Of a DNA stretch of 64,000 nucleotides, positions 44,010 through 52,083 are shown in pieces (position 1 is the stretch's first letter; every line of letters starts with the position of its first letter). The position numbers and the translations under genes were made by a program. The notes below the pieces were generated by a model that ran no database searches, had not been told where the DNA came from, and was given only the letters and a program-made list of their open reading frames with translations. The stretch comes from Amycolatopsis viridis (GTDB lineage: Bacteria; Actinomycetota; Actinomycetes; Mycobacteriales; Pseudonocardiaceae), in contig NZ_JAANOU010000001.1 of NCBI RefSeq assembly GCF_011758765.1, positions 2,356,001 to 2,420,000 on the forward strand, given 5' to 3'.

Positions 44010-44642
44010 CTACCCAGCCGTTCCCGCGATCCGCGACACGGCCAGGAAGACCTCGGTGCAGTGCTCCACCAGGTCCTCTTCGGACAGTGGGAGGGTGCCC
44101 TCCAGCCACGAGGTCAGCGCCTGCGACAGCCCGCCGACCAGCATCTCGGCGAACAGGTCGAGCCGCGCGGTGGAGGGCATTCCGTAGAACTCACGTGCCT
44201 GCAGGCCCAGCAGCGCGGCGAACCAGCGCGCGGCGGCGGCGCGCCGCTCGGCGAGGACGGTGTCGTGCAGCGCCGGGGAGAACAGCAGGAAGCCGGTGCG
44301 CGGGTCCTCGGCGATCGTGCGGACCAGTCGGCTCAGCCCGGCGTGGGTCTTGGCCCTGGCGTCGCCTGGTGCGTTCTGGACGGCGTCGAGGGTCGTCGCG
44401 GCGATGCCCTCGACCACCCGGTCGTGGACCGCCACGGCGAGCGCGTTCCGGTCGGCGAAGTTCTCGTAGAAGTACCGCGCGGCCAGCCCGGCCCGCCGGC
44501 ACACCCCCCGCACCGTGAGGTTCCGGTCGCCCTCGCGCGCGCCGAGCAGCTCCAGGCCGGCTTCGAGGAGCTGCGCGCGGCGCTCGGCCCGCCGGTCCTC
44601 GCCGGCGACGCCGCCGTAGGTGCGCAGCGATGTCGGTTCCAC
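44010..44642 (-). CDS. TetR-family regulator
   Basis: A 210-residue regulator from GTG 44642. HTH: RAQLLEAGLELLGAREGDRNLTVRGVCRRAGLAARYFYENFADRNALAVAVHD. The ligand domain contains FSPALHDTVLAERRAAAARWFAALLG. It is divergent from the second MpaB-like gene (75 bases) and precedes the first on the same strand (48 bases), so it probably governs both. Confidence 0.88.
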   Translation of the reverse strand: MEPTSLRTYGGVAGEDRRAERRAQLLEAGLELLGAREGDRNLTVRGVCRRAGLAARYFYENFADRNALAVAVHDRVVEGIAATTLDAVQNAPGDARAKTHAGLSRLVRTIAEDPRTGFLLFSPALHDTVLAERRAAAARWFAALLGLQAREFYGMPSTARLDLFAEMLVGGLSQALTSWLEGTLPLSEEDLVEHCTEVFLAVSRIAGTAG

Positions 44643-44717
44643 GTCCTCATCTTGACAGGGCCGATCGGGGCGCGCTGCAATATCTGCGAACAGGCGTGCG
44701 CACATCGGAGGCCGACG

Positions 44718-45530
44718 ATGCCCCGGGCCACCACCCGCCTCGGCGACGCCGTGCTCGGCGCCGGCCTCCTGGCCGGTTCCGCGAACGTGATCATGCAGCT
44801 CGCGCACCCGTCCGTCGGCCACGGCGTGGTGGAGAGCCGCGTGGCCCGCGGGAACCTGTACCGGCACCCGGTCAAGCGGAGCCGGACCACCGTGACCTAC
44901 CTGGCCGTCGCCGCGCTCGGCACCGAGGAGGAGCGCCGGGCCTACCGCAGGGCGGTCAACGCCGCACACGCCGGCGTGCGCTCCACCGCGGCCAGCCCGG
45001 TGCCCTACCACGCCTGCGACCCGGAGCTCCAGTTGTGGGTCGCCGCGTGCCTCTACCGGGGCTTCGAGGACGTCCACGAGGCGTTCCTCGGCCCGCTGGC
45101 GGACCCGGACGGCGAGATCTACCGGAGTTCGGCCGTCCTGGGCACGACGTTGCAGGTCCGGCAGGACATGTGGCCGCCGGACCGGGCGGCGTTCGAGGAG
45201 TACTGGCGCACGGCGGTCGAGCAGATCTCGATCGACCCGGTGGTGCGCGAGTACCTGATGGGGATCGCGGAGCTGAAGTTCCTGCCCGAGGTCGTCAGCC
45301 GGGCGCTCGGGCCAGTCCACCGGTTCGTCACCACCGGGTTCCTGCCCGCCCGCTTCCGGGACGAGATGCAGCTCGGCTGGACGCCCCGCGACCAGCGCCG
45401 GTTCGACCGGCTGTGCCGGGTGGTCGCCCTCGCGGTGCGGCTGTCGCCCCCGCCGGTGCGGGCGTTCCCGTTCAACGTCTGCCTGTGGGACCTGCGGCGC
45501 CGTCTGCGCACCGGCCGGCCGCTCGTCTGA
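44718..45530 (+). CDS. MpaB/latex-clearing-protein-type oxygenase, second copy
   Basis: A 270-residue member of the same broad family as 43074-43961 but of a different branch: VIMQLAHPSVGHGVVESRVARGNLYRHPVKRSRTTVTYLAVAALG, then EERRAYRRAVNAAHAGV (Arg, His core) and PELQLWVAACLYRGFEDVHEAFLG. The His in MQLAHPSVG is the likely metal ligand. ATG 44718 follows GGAGG by six bases. Divergent from the TetR gene. Substrate unknown; control by TetR suggests an inducible oxidative process. Confidence 0.88.
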   Translation: MPRATTRLGDAVLGAGLLAGSANVIMQLAHPSVGHGVVESRVARGNLYRHPVKRSRTTVTYLAVAALGTEEERRAYRRAVNAAHAGVRSTAASPVPYHACDPELQLWVAACLYRGFEDVHEAFLGPLADPDGEIYRSSAVLGTTLQVRQDMWPPDRAAFEEYWRTAVEQISIDPVVREYLMGIAELKFLPEVVSRALGPVHRFVTTGFLPARFRDEMQLGWTPRDQRRFDRLCRVVALAVRLSPPPVRAFPFNVCLWDLRRRLRTGRPLV

Positions 45531-45548
45531 CCGCCGCGCGGCGGGCCG

Positions 45549-46670
45549 CTACCGCTGACGTTGTGGCTCCTGGCGGAACGCCCGCACCAGCGGGGAGTCC
45601 CAGTGCTCGGCGAGGGTGAGGGCGAAGGCGACCTCGTCGGCCCACTCCGTGCCCGACTCGCTCGCCGGGGCCGCGGTCGCCCGGGGCGCTTCCCCGCGTG
45701 CCTTCGCCGCTTGGGCGAGTGGCAGCCAGCAGGCGGCGGCGAGGGCTTCCGCGCCGGGCCGGCCGCGCACGTGCGCCCGGGCCGCCTCGATCGTGTCCGC
45801 ACCCGCGTAGCCGGCCAGGACCAGGATCGCGTCCCGGATCTCGATGATCCGCCGGTACAGCCGCAGGTCGCTCGCCCAGTGACCGCTCTCCGGCAGGTGG
45901 ACGTGCGGCACCGAGGCGACCAGCTGCCGCCACACCGGTTCCAGCCGCCGCGCCGTCCGGCGGTCGCACGCGGCGCGGTGCATCCGCAGCAGCTGCGGCA
46001 ACGCCACGCCGATCGCCATGATCCACGCGGTGAGGCCGGCGTTGAGGGAGAACGCCGCGCCCAGCCACGGGGACCGGGTCACCAGGTAGGCGGGCGCGAC
46101 CACGCCCCAGAAGACCGTGGACGAGGCGAATCCCGCGGTGAGCATGGACAAGCCCGCGCACAGCGGCCGCGTCGTGGCGCGCTGCGCGTACCGGGCGCAC
46201 AGCACGGCGGCCGGGGCGGTGCCCAGGACATGCGCCAGGCACAGCAGCCACCAGAACAGGCCGAACCAGGGCACATCGCCCGGGGTGACGCAGCCCGTGG
46301 TGGCGGCGCCGGTGGTGAGCAGCACCAGGGTGGTGCCGGCTACGGCCGCGGCGCCGTAGACGAGCAGCGGGCGGCGGCGGGAGGTGGCGGCCAGGACGAA
46401 GTCGAGGATGAGGGCGGAGCTGATGACGCCCCAGACGTTCGTCACGATCCCGCAGCTGGTGCCGAGCCGGAAGGCGCGCTCGAGCAGCCCGGCCACCGGA
46501 TCGAGGGCGATGGTGATCGAGGTGGCGAGGCTCGCGAGCGCGATCAGCATGCGCCGCCGCGGCGGCGAGCGCAGGGCGGCCGGGGCGCGCACGACCAGCG
46601 CCGCCCAGAGCGCGAGGGTGCCGGGAACGAGGACGTCGGTGCCCACGGTCTCCAGGTCCGCCGGGCTCAC
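45549..46670 (-). CDS. MAB_1171c-type membrane protein (DUF6545-like)
   Basis: A 373-residue protein from GTG 46670 with about seven membrane helices (~13-200, 215-240) and a cytosolic C-terminal half (VWRQLVASVPHVHLP, ASDLRLYRRIIEIRDAILVLAGY). This matches a family named after mycobacterial MAB_1171c and annotated as a putative transporter, though no transport activity is established. It is the third gene of a unit with an ImmA/IrrE-like peptidase and an XRE regulator, an arrangement seen repeatedly in actinobacteria. No strong ribosome site; translation may depend on the upstream gene 32 bases away. Confidence 0.8.
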   Translation of the reverse strand: MSPADLETVGTDVLVPGTLALWAALVVRAPAALRSPPRRRMLIALASLATSITIALDPVAGLLERAFRLGTSCGIVTNVWGVISSALILDFVLAATSRRRPLLVYGAAAVAGTTLVLLTTGAATTGCVTPGDVPWFGLFWWLLCLAHVLGTAPAAVLCARYAQRATTRPLCAGLSMLTAGFASSTVFWGVVAPAYLVTRSPWLGAAFSLNAGLTAWIMAIGVALPQLLRMHRAACDRRTARRLEPVWRQLVASVPHVHLPESGHWASDLRLYRRIIEIRDAILVLAGYAGADTIEAARAHVRGRPGAEALAAACWLPLAQAAKARGEAPRATAAPASESGTEWADEVAFALTLAEHWDSPLVRAFRQEPQRQR

Positions 46671-46702
46671 CGCGCACCCCGGCAGCGGCCGCTCCCCGGC
46701 AC

Positions 46703-47197
46703 CTACGTCCCCCGCAGGCCGAGCGCCGTTTCGAACTCGGCGAGCGCTCCGGTCGTCGTCCAGCTCGCGCGTGCCCGTGCCGCGGTCCGGATGAGGCTCG
46801 CCACCAGCTCGGCCTCCTGCTCGTCCTCCGTGGTGTACCCGGTGCGGGCCAGCAGCCGCTGGATCAGCTCGGGGGACAGGTCCGGCAGCACGCGGGCCAG
46901 CGGGTGGGCGCCGTCGCCGGGGTGGTCGCACAGCAGGTGCCCGATCTCGTGCAGCACGATGTGGTCCCGGTGCACCCGGCTGGTCCTGTCCTCGACGTAG
47001 ATCACGTCCGCGGAGGCCAGCCGGATCCAGGCCCCGCACGCGCCGGTGCCCGGGCCCGGCGGCAGGGCGCGGACGTGGATCGGCCGCCCGCGCCGCCGGG
47101 CCAGGGCGTCCACCAGCGCCGGCACGGAGAACGGTGCGGGCAGCGGCAGCTCCGCCACCAGGGCCTGGCACCGCCGCAGCCCGCGTCGTGTCATCAT
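46703..47197 (-). CDS. ImmA/IrrE-type metallopeptidase
   Basis: A 164-residue protein with HEIGH (DHIVLHEIGHLLCDHPG), the zinc-peptidase motif of ImmA/IrrE proteins. The helical C-terminus includes YTTEDEQEAELVASLI, typical of the third metal-ligand glutamate. In phages and in Deinococcus these peptidases cleave a partner XRE repressor to release regulated genes. The XRE gene is directly upstream here (46 bases), so the same relation is probable. Confidence 0.88.
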   Translation of the reverse strand: MMTRRGLRRCQALVAELPLPAPFSVPALVDALARRRGRPIHVRALPPGPGTGACGAWIRLASADVIYVEDRTSRVHRDHIVLHEIGHLLCDHPGDGAHPLARVLPDLSPELIQRLLARTGYTTEDEQEAELVASLIRTAARARASWTTTGALAEFETALGLRGT

Positions 47198-47243
47198 GTC
47201 GCCGCCGTCACCTCCGCTCGGTCCGCGAAGGCACCTGCACGGC

Positions 47244-47690
47244 CTACGCGCCCGGCTCGTCGTCCGGCTGCCCGGCCGGCGGCCCGAGCCGCTCGATCTT
47301 GCGGGCCTCGGTGACCATGGCCAGCAGCGCGTCCAGCGTATCGTCGGACAGCCCCTCCGCGCGCAGCGCGATCGACCGCACCTTGTGGTTGCGCAGTGCC
47401 CGCGCCAGTTCGAGCTGGGTGTCGACGCGCGAGGCCACCGCGTCGTCCAGGAAGTACTCCGGCGGCACCCCGAAGAAGGCGGCGAGCGTGCCCAGCGTCT
47501 CCTGCGTCAGGTTGCGCTTGCGGCCGCTGGCCAGCTCCCACAGGTAGGTGCTCGACAACGTCGACCCGGTGCGTTCCCGGATCTGCGCCGCGAGCTTGGC
47601 GTACCCGGGCCTGCCCTCGGGGTAAAGGGTGCCGATCAGGTGCGTGATCTTGGCGGCGAGGGAGCCGCCCTCGTGCCCGCCGTCGTCCAT
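47244..47690 (-). CDS. XRE-family, EspR-like DNA-binding protein
   Basis: A 148-residue protein. SLAAKITHLIGTLYPEGRPGYAKLAAQIRERTGSTLSSTYLWELASGRKRNLTQETLGTLAAFFGVPPEYF is an HTH_3 of the EspR type (long first helix with YPxGR, then LSxxYLWxLxSG). The C-terminal helical part (VDTQLELARALRNHKVRSIALRAEGL) suits EspR-style dimerisation. It starts at ATG 47690 behind the divergent control region and precedes an ImmA/IrrE-type peptidase, its presumptive protease. Confidence 0.9.
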   Translation of the reverse strand: MDDGGHEGGSLAAKITHLIGTLYPEGRPGYAKLAAQIRERTGSTLSSTYLWELASGRKRNLTQETLGTLAAFFGVPPEYFLDDAVASRVDTQLELARALRNHKVRSIALRAEGLSDDTLDALLAMVTEARKIERLGPPAGQPDDEPGA

Positions 47691-47715
47691 GGGGTTCCTC
47701 GCGCTCGAAGGGTGC

Positions 47716-47828
47716 GTCCGCGTCAGCGGACACCCGGTGGTCGGCTGCCATTCTCAGTCAGCCGGAAGCCGTTGACAAACACTCCCGCCCTGCCCCTATT
47801 CTGACCGACGTCGTCCGCTTCAGCGGAT
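47716..47828. promoter_or_regulatory. Symmetric divergent promoter with two matched 16-bp palindromes
   Basis: Plus-strand TTGACA (47772-47777) and TATTCT (47797-47802), 19 bp apart. Minus-strand TTGTCA (47773-47778) and GAGAAT (47750-47755), 17 bp apart; the -35 boxes overlap. GTCCGCGTCAGCGGAC (47716-47731) lies just downstream of the minus start and GTCCGCTTCAGCGGAT (47813-47828) just downstream of the plus start; their midpoint is at the shared -35. This is a clear autoregulatory layout for the XRE gene and for a plus-strand transcript. Confidence 0.65.
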
Positions 47829-47922
47829 GCGCGGCCGGCGGGGCCTGGGGGCTCGCCGGCTTGTTTCGTGCCCGGAGCCGTTCAGCGTGCGCGTGCGCCG
47901 GGGAAGCGGTTATGATGGTGGA

Positions 47923-47975
47923 GGCGTCGTTCTCCCAGTGACCCCCAGGCTGGTCGAGGACGACGCCCCTTTTTT
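47923..47975 (+). ncRNA. Candidate small RNA/terminator hairpin with C-rich loop (6C-like)
   Basis: A -10-like TATGAT at 47911-47916 would start transcription near G47923, exactly the first base of stem GGCGTCGT (47923-47930), which pairs with ACGACGCC (47960-47967) and is followed by TTTTTT (47970-47975). The 29-base loop contains TCTCCC and GACCCCC. A promoter placed at the base of a terminator hairpin with C-rich loops is how the actinobacterial 6C RNA looks; the match to that family is not confirmed. It could be only a terminator of the plus transcript from 47809. Confidence 0.45.
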
Positions 47976-47979
47976 CGCC

Positions 47980-48033
47980 TTGACTTTTGTTCAATTTGTG
48001 CATTAGATGAATTCAGTAGTGCAGAAGATCTGC
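47980..48033 (+). promoter_or_regulatory. Promoter and GCAGA-N3-TCTGC dyad before the oxidoreductase gene
   Basis: TTGACT (47980-47985) and TTAGAT (48003-48008) are spaced 17 bp and are unusually AT-rich for this genome. GCAGAAGATCTGC (48021-48033) is a 5+3+5 dyad just downstream of the predicted start, a possible operator for the ROK repressor encoded downstream. Confidence 0.45.
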
Positions 48034-48047
48034 CGACAGGGGGAGAA

Positions 48048-49127
48048 GTGGTGAGCGAGCCGTTGCGCGCCGGGGTCATTGGTGCGGGGTTCATCGGAGC
48101 CGTGCACGCCCGCGCCGTGCGCACCCTGGGCCAGGACCTGGTCGCGGTCGCTGCCTCCACACCCGCGCGGTCCCGGGAGGCCGCGGCGGAACTGGGCGCC
48201 CGCACCGCCGTCGACAGCGCCGAGGAGCTCGCGGCCGCGCCGGAGGTCGACGTGGTGCACATCTGCACCCCGAACGCGCTGCACGCCCCGCTCACCCGGA
48301 TCGCGCTCGCCGCCGGCAAGCACGTCGTGCTGGAGAAGCCGGTGGGCATGAACACCGCCGAGGTGGCCGACCTCCGGCAGCGCTGGCGCGACACGGACCG
48401 GGTGGTGGCCGTCCCGTTCGCCTACCGCTTCTACCCGGTGGTGCGCGAGATGCGGGAGCGGCTGGGCGGCGCGCGGATCCGTCTGGTCCACGGCGTCTAC
48501 CTGCAGGACTGGCTCTCCCGTGACACCGACACGAACTGGCGGGTGCGGTCCGAGCTGGGCGGCCCCTCCCGCGCCTTCGGCGACATCGGCGTGCACTGGT
48601 GCGACCTGGCGGAATTCGTCACCGGACAGCGGATCGCGCGGGTGCACGCCGTCCTGCCGCGCGCCGTGCCGGTGCGCGCCGGGTCCGAAGTGGACACCGA
48701 GGACGCGGCGCTGGTGCAGTTCGAGACCGGCCAGGGCGTGTTCGGCTCCGCCGTGATCAGCCAGATCTCCCCTGGCCGCCGCAACCAGCTCCAGCTGCGC
48801 GTCGACACCCCGGACACCGAGTACGCCTTCGACCAGCACGATCCGGAGATCCTGTGGATGGGCCGCCGGGACGGCACGCGCATCCTGCACCGCGGCGACC
48901 CCGGCCTCGGCCCGGACGCGACGTCCCGCAACCTCGTCCCCGCCGGTCACCCGCAGGGTTATCTCGACTCCTTCACCGGTTTCGTCGCCGACGCCTACGC
49001 CGCGATGCGCGGCGAGAAGCCCGACGGGCTGCCGACGCTGGCGGACGGGGCGCGCGCCGCGGCGATCACGGAGGCGGTCCTGGCGTCCGCGGCCCGCCGC
49101 GACTGGGTGGACGTCACGCCCGGCTGA
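48048..49127 (+). CDS. Gfo/Idh/MocA-family NAD(P)-dependent oxidoreductase
   Basis: A 359-residue dehydrogenase: GVIGAGFIGAVHARAVR (nucleotide motif), VHICTPNALHAPLTRIALAAGKHVVLEKPVGM with catalytic EKP Lys, and C-terminal domain GGPSRAFGDIGVHWCDLAEFVTG (His/Asp of the sugar site). It acts on sugars, inositols or their derivatives. GTG 48048 is the upstream start; GTG 48051 also works. It is followed 47 bases on by a ROK-family repressor, a common sugar-catabolism pairing, but transporter genes are missing. Confidence 0.92.
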   Translation: MVSEPLRAGVIGAGFIGAVHARAVRTLGQDLVAVAASTPARSREAAAELGARTAVDSAEELAAAPEVDVVHICTPNALHAPLTRIALAAGKHVVLEKPVGMNTAEVADLRQRWRDTDRVVAVPFAYRFYPVVREMRERLGGARIRLVHGVYLQDWLSRDTDTNWRVRSELGGPSRAFGDIGVHWCDLAEFVTGQRIARVHAVLPRAVPVRAGSEVDTEDAALVQFETGQGVFGSAVISQISPGRRNQLQLRVDTPDTEYAFDQHDPEILWMGRRDGTRILHRGDPGLGPDATSRNLVPAGHPQGYLDSFTGFVADAYAAMRGEKPDGLPTLADGARAAAITEAVLASAARRDWVDVTPG

Positions 49128-49174
49128 CCCCGGGTTTGGTACGAATTCTCCGGTAGTTGAGCGAAGGGACCGCC

Positions 49175-50440
49175 GTGACCGCAACCATCCCGTCCGACCA
49201 GCTCGACGATCTGGTCCAGGTGCTCGACCTGGTGCGCTCCGGCACCGCCCGGACCCGTCCCGAGCTGGGCCGCCGGTCCGGGCTGGGGCGCACGGTCATC
49301 AGCCAGCGCGTCGGCCACCTGATGCGCGCCGGGCTGCTCGAGGACGGTGAGCTCGGCCCCTCCAGCGGCGGCCGCGCGCCGCGCGAACTGCGCTTCCGGT
49401 CCGGAGCCGGGGTGATCCTCACCGCCGAACTGGGCGCGACCAGCATCAACGCCGGGCTCACCGACCTGGCCGGGAACCTGCTCGCCCAGCGCACCGAGCC
49501 CACGGATGTCGCGCGCGGTCCGGAGCCGGTGCTGGCCCAGGTCGGCGCGCTGTTCGACGAGCTGCTGGCCGCCCGGCCGGACGCGGTGGTGTGGGGCGTC
49601 GGCATCGGGCTGCCCGGACCGGTGGAGTTCGCCACCGGCCGGCCGAGCGCCCCGCCGATCATGCCGGGCTGGGACGGCTACCCGGTGCGTGACCACTTCG
49701 CACGGCGGCACCACGCGCCGGTGTGGGTGGACAACGAGGTCAACACGATGACACTGGGCGAGTTCCGGGCGGGCGTGGCGGCCGGGGCCGGCGACTACCT
49801 CTACGTGAAGATCGGCACCGGGATCGGCGCCGGGCTCATCTCCGGCGGCCGCCTGCACCGCGGCAGCCAGGGCTGCGCCGGCGACATCGGGCACACCGCG
49901 GCGCGTGCCGACACCACGGTCGTGTGCCGGTGCGGCAACATCGGCTGCCTGGAAGCACTGGCCGGTGGGGCGGCGCTGGCCCGCGACGGCGAGGCCGCGG
50001 CGAAGGAGGGCCGCAGCCCGGTCCTGGCCGAGCGGCTCGCTGCCGGTGGCGTGGTGACCGCGGAGGACGTGGCGTGGGCCGCGCAGAACGGCGACCGCGC
50101 GGCGCTGGAGCTGATCCAGCGCGCCGGGCGGCTGATCGGCGACCAGCTGGCGATGCTGGTCAGTTTCTTCAACCCGTCGCTGCTGCTGATCGGCGGCGGC
50201 GTGGCCGGCGCGGGCGACCACCTGCTCGCCACGATCCGCGAGGTGATCTACGGGCGGTCGCTGCCCCTGGCGACGCGGGACCTGCGGATCGTGCGCTCGT
50301 CGCTGGGCGAGAAGGCCGGCGTGGTGGGCGCGGCGTTCATGGTGCTGGACGAGCTGTTCACCCGTGACCGGCTGGCGCGCTGGATCGACGCGGGCAGTCC
50401 GGCGGGGCTGCCCGAGCTGGCCGAGGCCGACCGGGCCTGA
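49175..50440 (+). CDS. ROK-family transcriptional regulator/sugar kinase
   Basis: A 421-residue protein from GTG 49175 (AAGGGA five bases upstream); TTG 49157 is a weaker choice. Residues ~10-70 hold an HTH (VLDLVRSGTARTRPELGRRSGLGRTVISQRVGHLMRAG). The rest is a ROK domain with the glucokinase-like fold, EFRAG, YVKIGTGIGAGLISGG and zinc motif CRCGNIGCLEA. Most HTH-ROK proteins repress sugar genes and bind sugar without much kinase action. Probably regulates the upstream oxidoreductase gene. Confidence 0.92.
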   Translation: MTATIPSDQLDDLVQVLDLVRSGTARTRPELGRRSGLGRTVISQRVGHLMRAGLLEDGELGPSSGGRAPRELRFRSGAGVILTAELGATSINAGLTDLAGNLLAQRTEPTDVARGPEPVLAQVGALFDELLAARPDAVVWGVGIGLPGPVEFATGRPSAPPIMPGWDGYPVRDHFARRHHAPVWVDNEVNTMTLGEFRAGVAAGAGDYLYVKIGTGIGAGLISGGRLHRGSQGCAGDIGHTAARADTTVVCRCGNIGCLEALAGGAALARDGEAAAKEGRSPVLAERLAAGGVVTAEDVAWAAQNGDRAALELIQRAGRLIGDQLAMLVSFFNPSLLLIGGGVAGAGDHLLATIREVIYGRSLPLATRDLRIVRSSLGEKAGVVGAAFMVLDELFTRDRLARWIDAGSPAGLPELAEADRA

Positions 50441-50455
50441 CCGGGCGGGAATGCC

Positions 50456-50490
50456 GACGGGCCGGCCCCCGTTCGGGGAACCGGCCCGTC
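50456..50490. terminator. Bidirectional terminator between ROK gene and cspA
   Basis: GACGGGCCGG (50456-50465) pairs with CCGGCCCGTC (50481-50490), extended inside by CCCC/GGGG around GTTC. It lies 15 bases past the ROK stop and 20 bases past the cspA stop on the other strand. Confidence 0.7.
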
Positions 50491-50509
50491 GAAAACCGTG
50501 AGCGGGAGG

Positions 50510-50710
50510 TCAGACGATGCTGACCCGGCTCGCCTGGGGGCCCTTGGCGCCCTGCGTGATCTCGAAGGTCACCTGCTGGTTCTCTTCAAGGCTGCGGAAG
50601 CCGTTGCCGTCGATCTCCGAGTAGTGGACGAAGACGTCGGGGCCGCTCTCCTGCGCGATGAAGCCGAAGCCCTTTTCGGCGTTGAACCATTTGACGGTGC
50701 CCTGTGCCAT
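50510..50710 (-). CDS. cspA: Cold-shock protein
   Basis: A 66-residue CSD protein: [15 protein letters not shown] (RNP1) and DVFVHYSEI (RNP2), ending [11 protein letters not shown]. Start ATG 50710 after AAGGAG. It binds single-stranded RNA/DNA and prevents secondary structure. Only 32 bases separate it from the stop of the upstream small gene, which is coupled to a fatty acid desaturase, so all three could form one cold-adaptation transcript. Confidence 0.95.
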   Translation of the reverse strand: MAQGTVKWFNAEKGFGFIAQESGPDVFVHYSEIDGNGFRSLEENQQVTFEITQGAKGPQASRVSIV

Positions 50711-50742
50711 GTGTTTCTCCTTGATTTTCTTTCTTCTTCCGA

Positions 50743-50946
50743 TCAGAGCGCGGAAACCGCGCCCTTCGTGCTCAGCCCGAGCATGTCCAGCAGCTCGCGG
50801 CAGTCGTGTGCGTCCAGCGCGTGGTCGGCGACCGTGCGTGCGGCGCGGTGGTGGGCGATCGCCTCGTCCTGTGCCATCCGGGCGCGCGCCTGCGCGATCG
50901 GACCGGTCTCCGGTTGTGGCTGGGAAGCGTGGCGAGCCCAGGTCAT
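50743..50946 (-). CDS. Small protein coupled to desaturase
   Basis: A 67-residue protein whose ATG overlaps the desaturase stop (ATGA). [48 protein letters not shown] then [11 protein letters not shown]. The helical, His- and Ala-rich sequence resembles nothing I recognise; a single cysteine lies near 49. Coupling suggests a role beside the desaturase or as a link to cspA. Confidence 0.55.
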   Translation of the reverse strand: MTWARHASQPQPETGPIAQARARMAQDEAIAHHRAARTVADHALDAHDCRELLDMLGLSTKGAVSAL

Positions 50947-51920
50947 GACGATCCCTTCGACGGTGCGGTTGACGCGGTTGACTTCACGGCCAGCCGGGCC
51001 AGCCGCTGCTCGGTGGGCCAGCGCACCTGCCAGGCCCAGCCGAGACGTTCGAACGCCCAGATCACCCGGGCGGACACGTCGATCTGCCCGCGGCGCACGC
51101 CATGCCGGGCGCAGGTCGGATCGGCGTGGTGGGAGTTGTGCCACGACTCGCCCATGGACAGGATCGCCAGCGGCCAGAAGTTGGCCGAGCGGTCCCGGCT
51201 GGCGAACGGGCGGTCGCCGATCATGTGGCAGATCGAGTTGACCGACCAGGTCACGTGGTGCTGGAAGGACACCCGCGCGAGCCCCGCCCACAGAAAGCCG
51301 GTCAGGGCGCCCCACCAGGACAGGGTGGCCAGCCCGCCGATCAGCGCCGGCAGCAGCACGGACAACGACACCCACAGCGGGAACAACCGGTCCACCGCAC
51401 GGATGTCGGCGTCCGCGGCCAGGTCCGGGGCGAACCGGTCCACATTGGTCCGGTCGCGGCCGAACAGCCAGCCCATGTGCGCGTGCCAGAAACCCTTGGC
51501 CAGCGCGACCGGGGAGGTGCCGAACAGCCACGGCGAGTGCGGATCACCCGCGCGGTCGGAGAAGGCGTGGTGCCGCCGGTGGTCGGCGACCCAGCCGAGC
51601 ACCGGTCCCTGCGCGGCCATGCTCCCGGCGATCGCCAGCGCGATCCGGAGTGGACGGTTGGCGCGGAACGCACCGTGGGTGAAGTACCGGTGGTAGCCGA
51701 TGGTGATGCCCAAAGTGGACACGGTGTAGAAGGCGGCGGCGACCGCGAGGTCGAGCCAGCTCACCCCCCAGCCCCAGAACACGGGAACGGCCACGATCAG
51801 CGCGACGAACGGGATGATCAGGAACGCGCGGATGACCACCATCTCGGTCATCGAGGCCTGGTCCGACAGCAGCGGCTTGGGACTCTTCCGGTCCGGAACG
51901 ACGGAAGTCGAAGAGGTCAA
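50943..51920 (-). CDS. Membrane fatty acid (acyl-CoA/acyl-lipid) desaturase
   Basis: A 325-residue desaturase with the three histidine boxes of the di-iron family: HRYFTH, DHRRHH (in the stretch ADHRRHHAF) and HNSHH, separated by four membrane helices. It introduces a double bond, probably delta-9. TTG 51920 is chosen since the residues from there resemble the usual N-terminus, with a weak purine run upstream; the first internal ATG would shorten the lead by ~27 residues. Upstream of the small gene and cspA on the same strand. Confidence 0.9.
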   Translation of the reverse strand: MTSSTSVVPDRKSPKPLLSDQASMTEMVVIRAFLIIPFVALIVAVPVFWGWGVSWLDLAVAAAFYTVSTLGITIGYHRYFTHGAFRANRPLRIALAIAGSMAAQGPVLGWVADHRRHHAFSDRAGDPHSPWLFGTSPVALAKGFWHAHMGWLFGRDRTNVDRFAPDLAADADIRAVDRLFPLWVSLSVLLPALIGGLATLSWWGALTGFLWAGLARVSFQHHVTWSVNSICHMIGDRPFASRDRSANFWPLAILSMGESWHNSHHADPTCARHGVRRGQIDVSARVIWAFERLGWAWQVRWPTEQRLARLAVKSTASTAPSKGSS

Positions 51921-52083
51921 AAAGGAACTTCTCTCGTGGAGGATCAACCACGACGGGCCAACCGAAGGGAACGAAACCGGCCCGGTGCCAGCCTGCGAGA
52001 AACTCCCGACGCGACCAACAGTACCGTACGCGGCCCGGTCCGTCACGATTCCGGTCTGGCCCGGGTGGTGGCAGGCTGGCCGG

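Noticed and set aside
47809..47922. Short peptide gene on the plus transcript from the divergent promoter
   Set aside because: No start codon with a ribosome site and no sustained codon bias before the hairpin; a leader or non-coding RNA is more likely.
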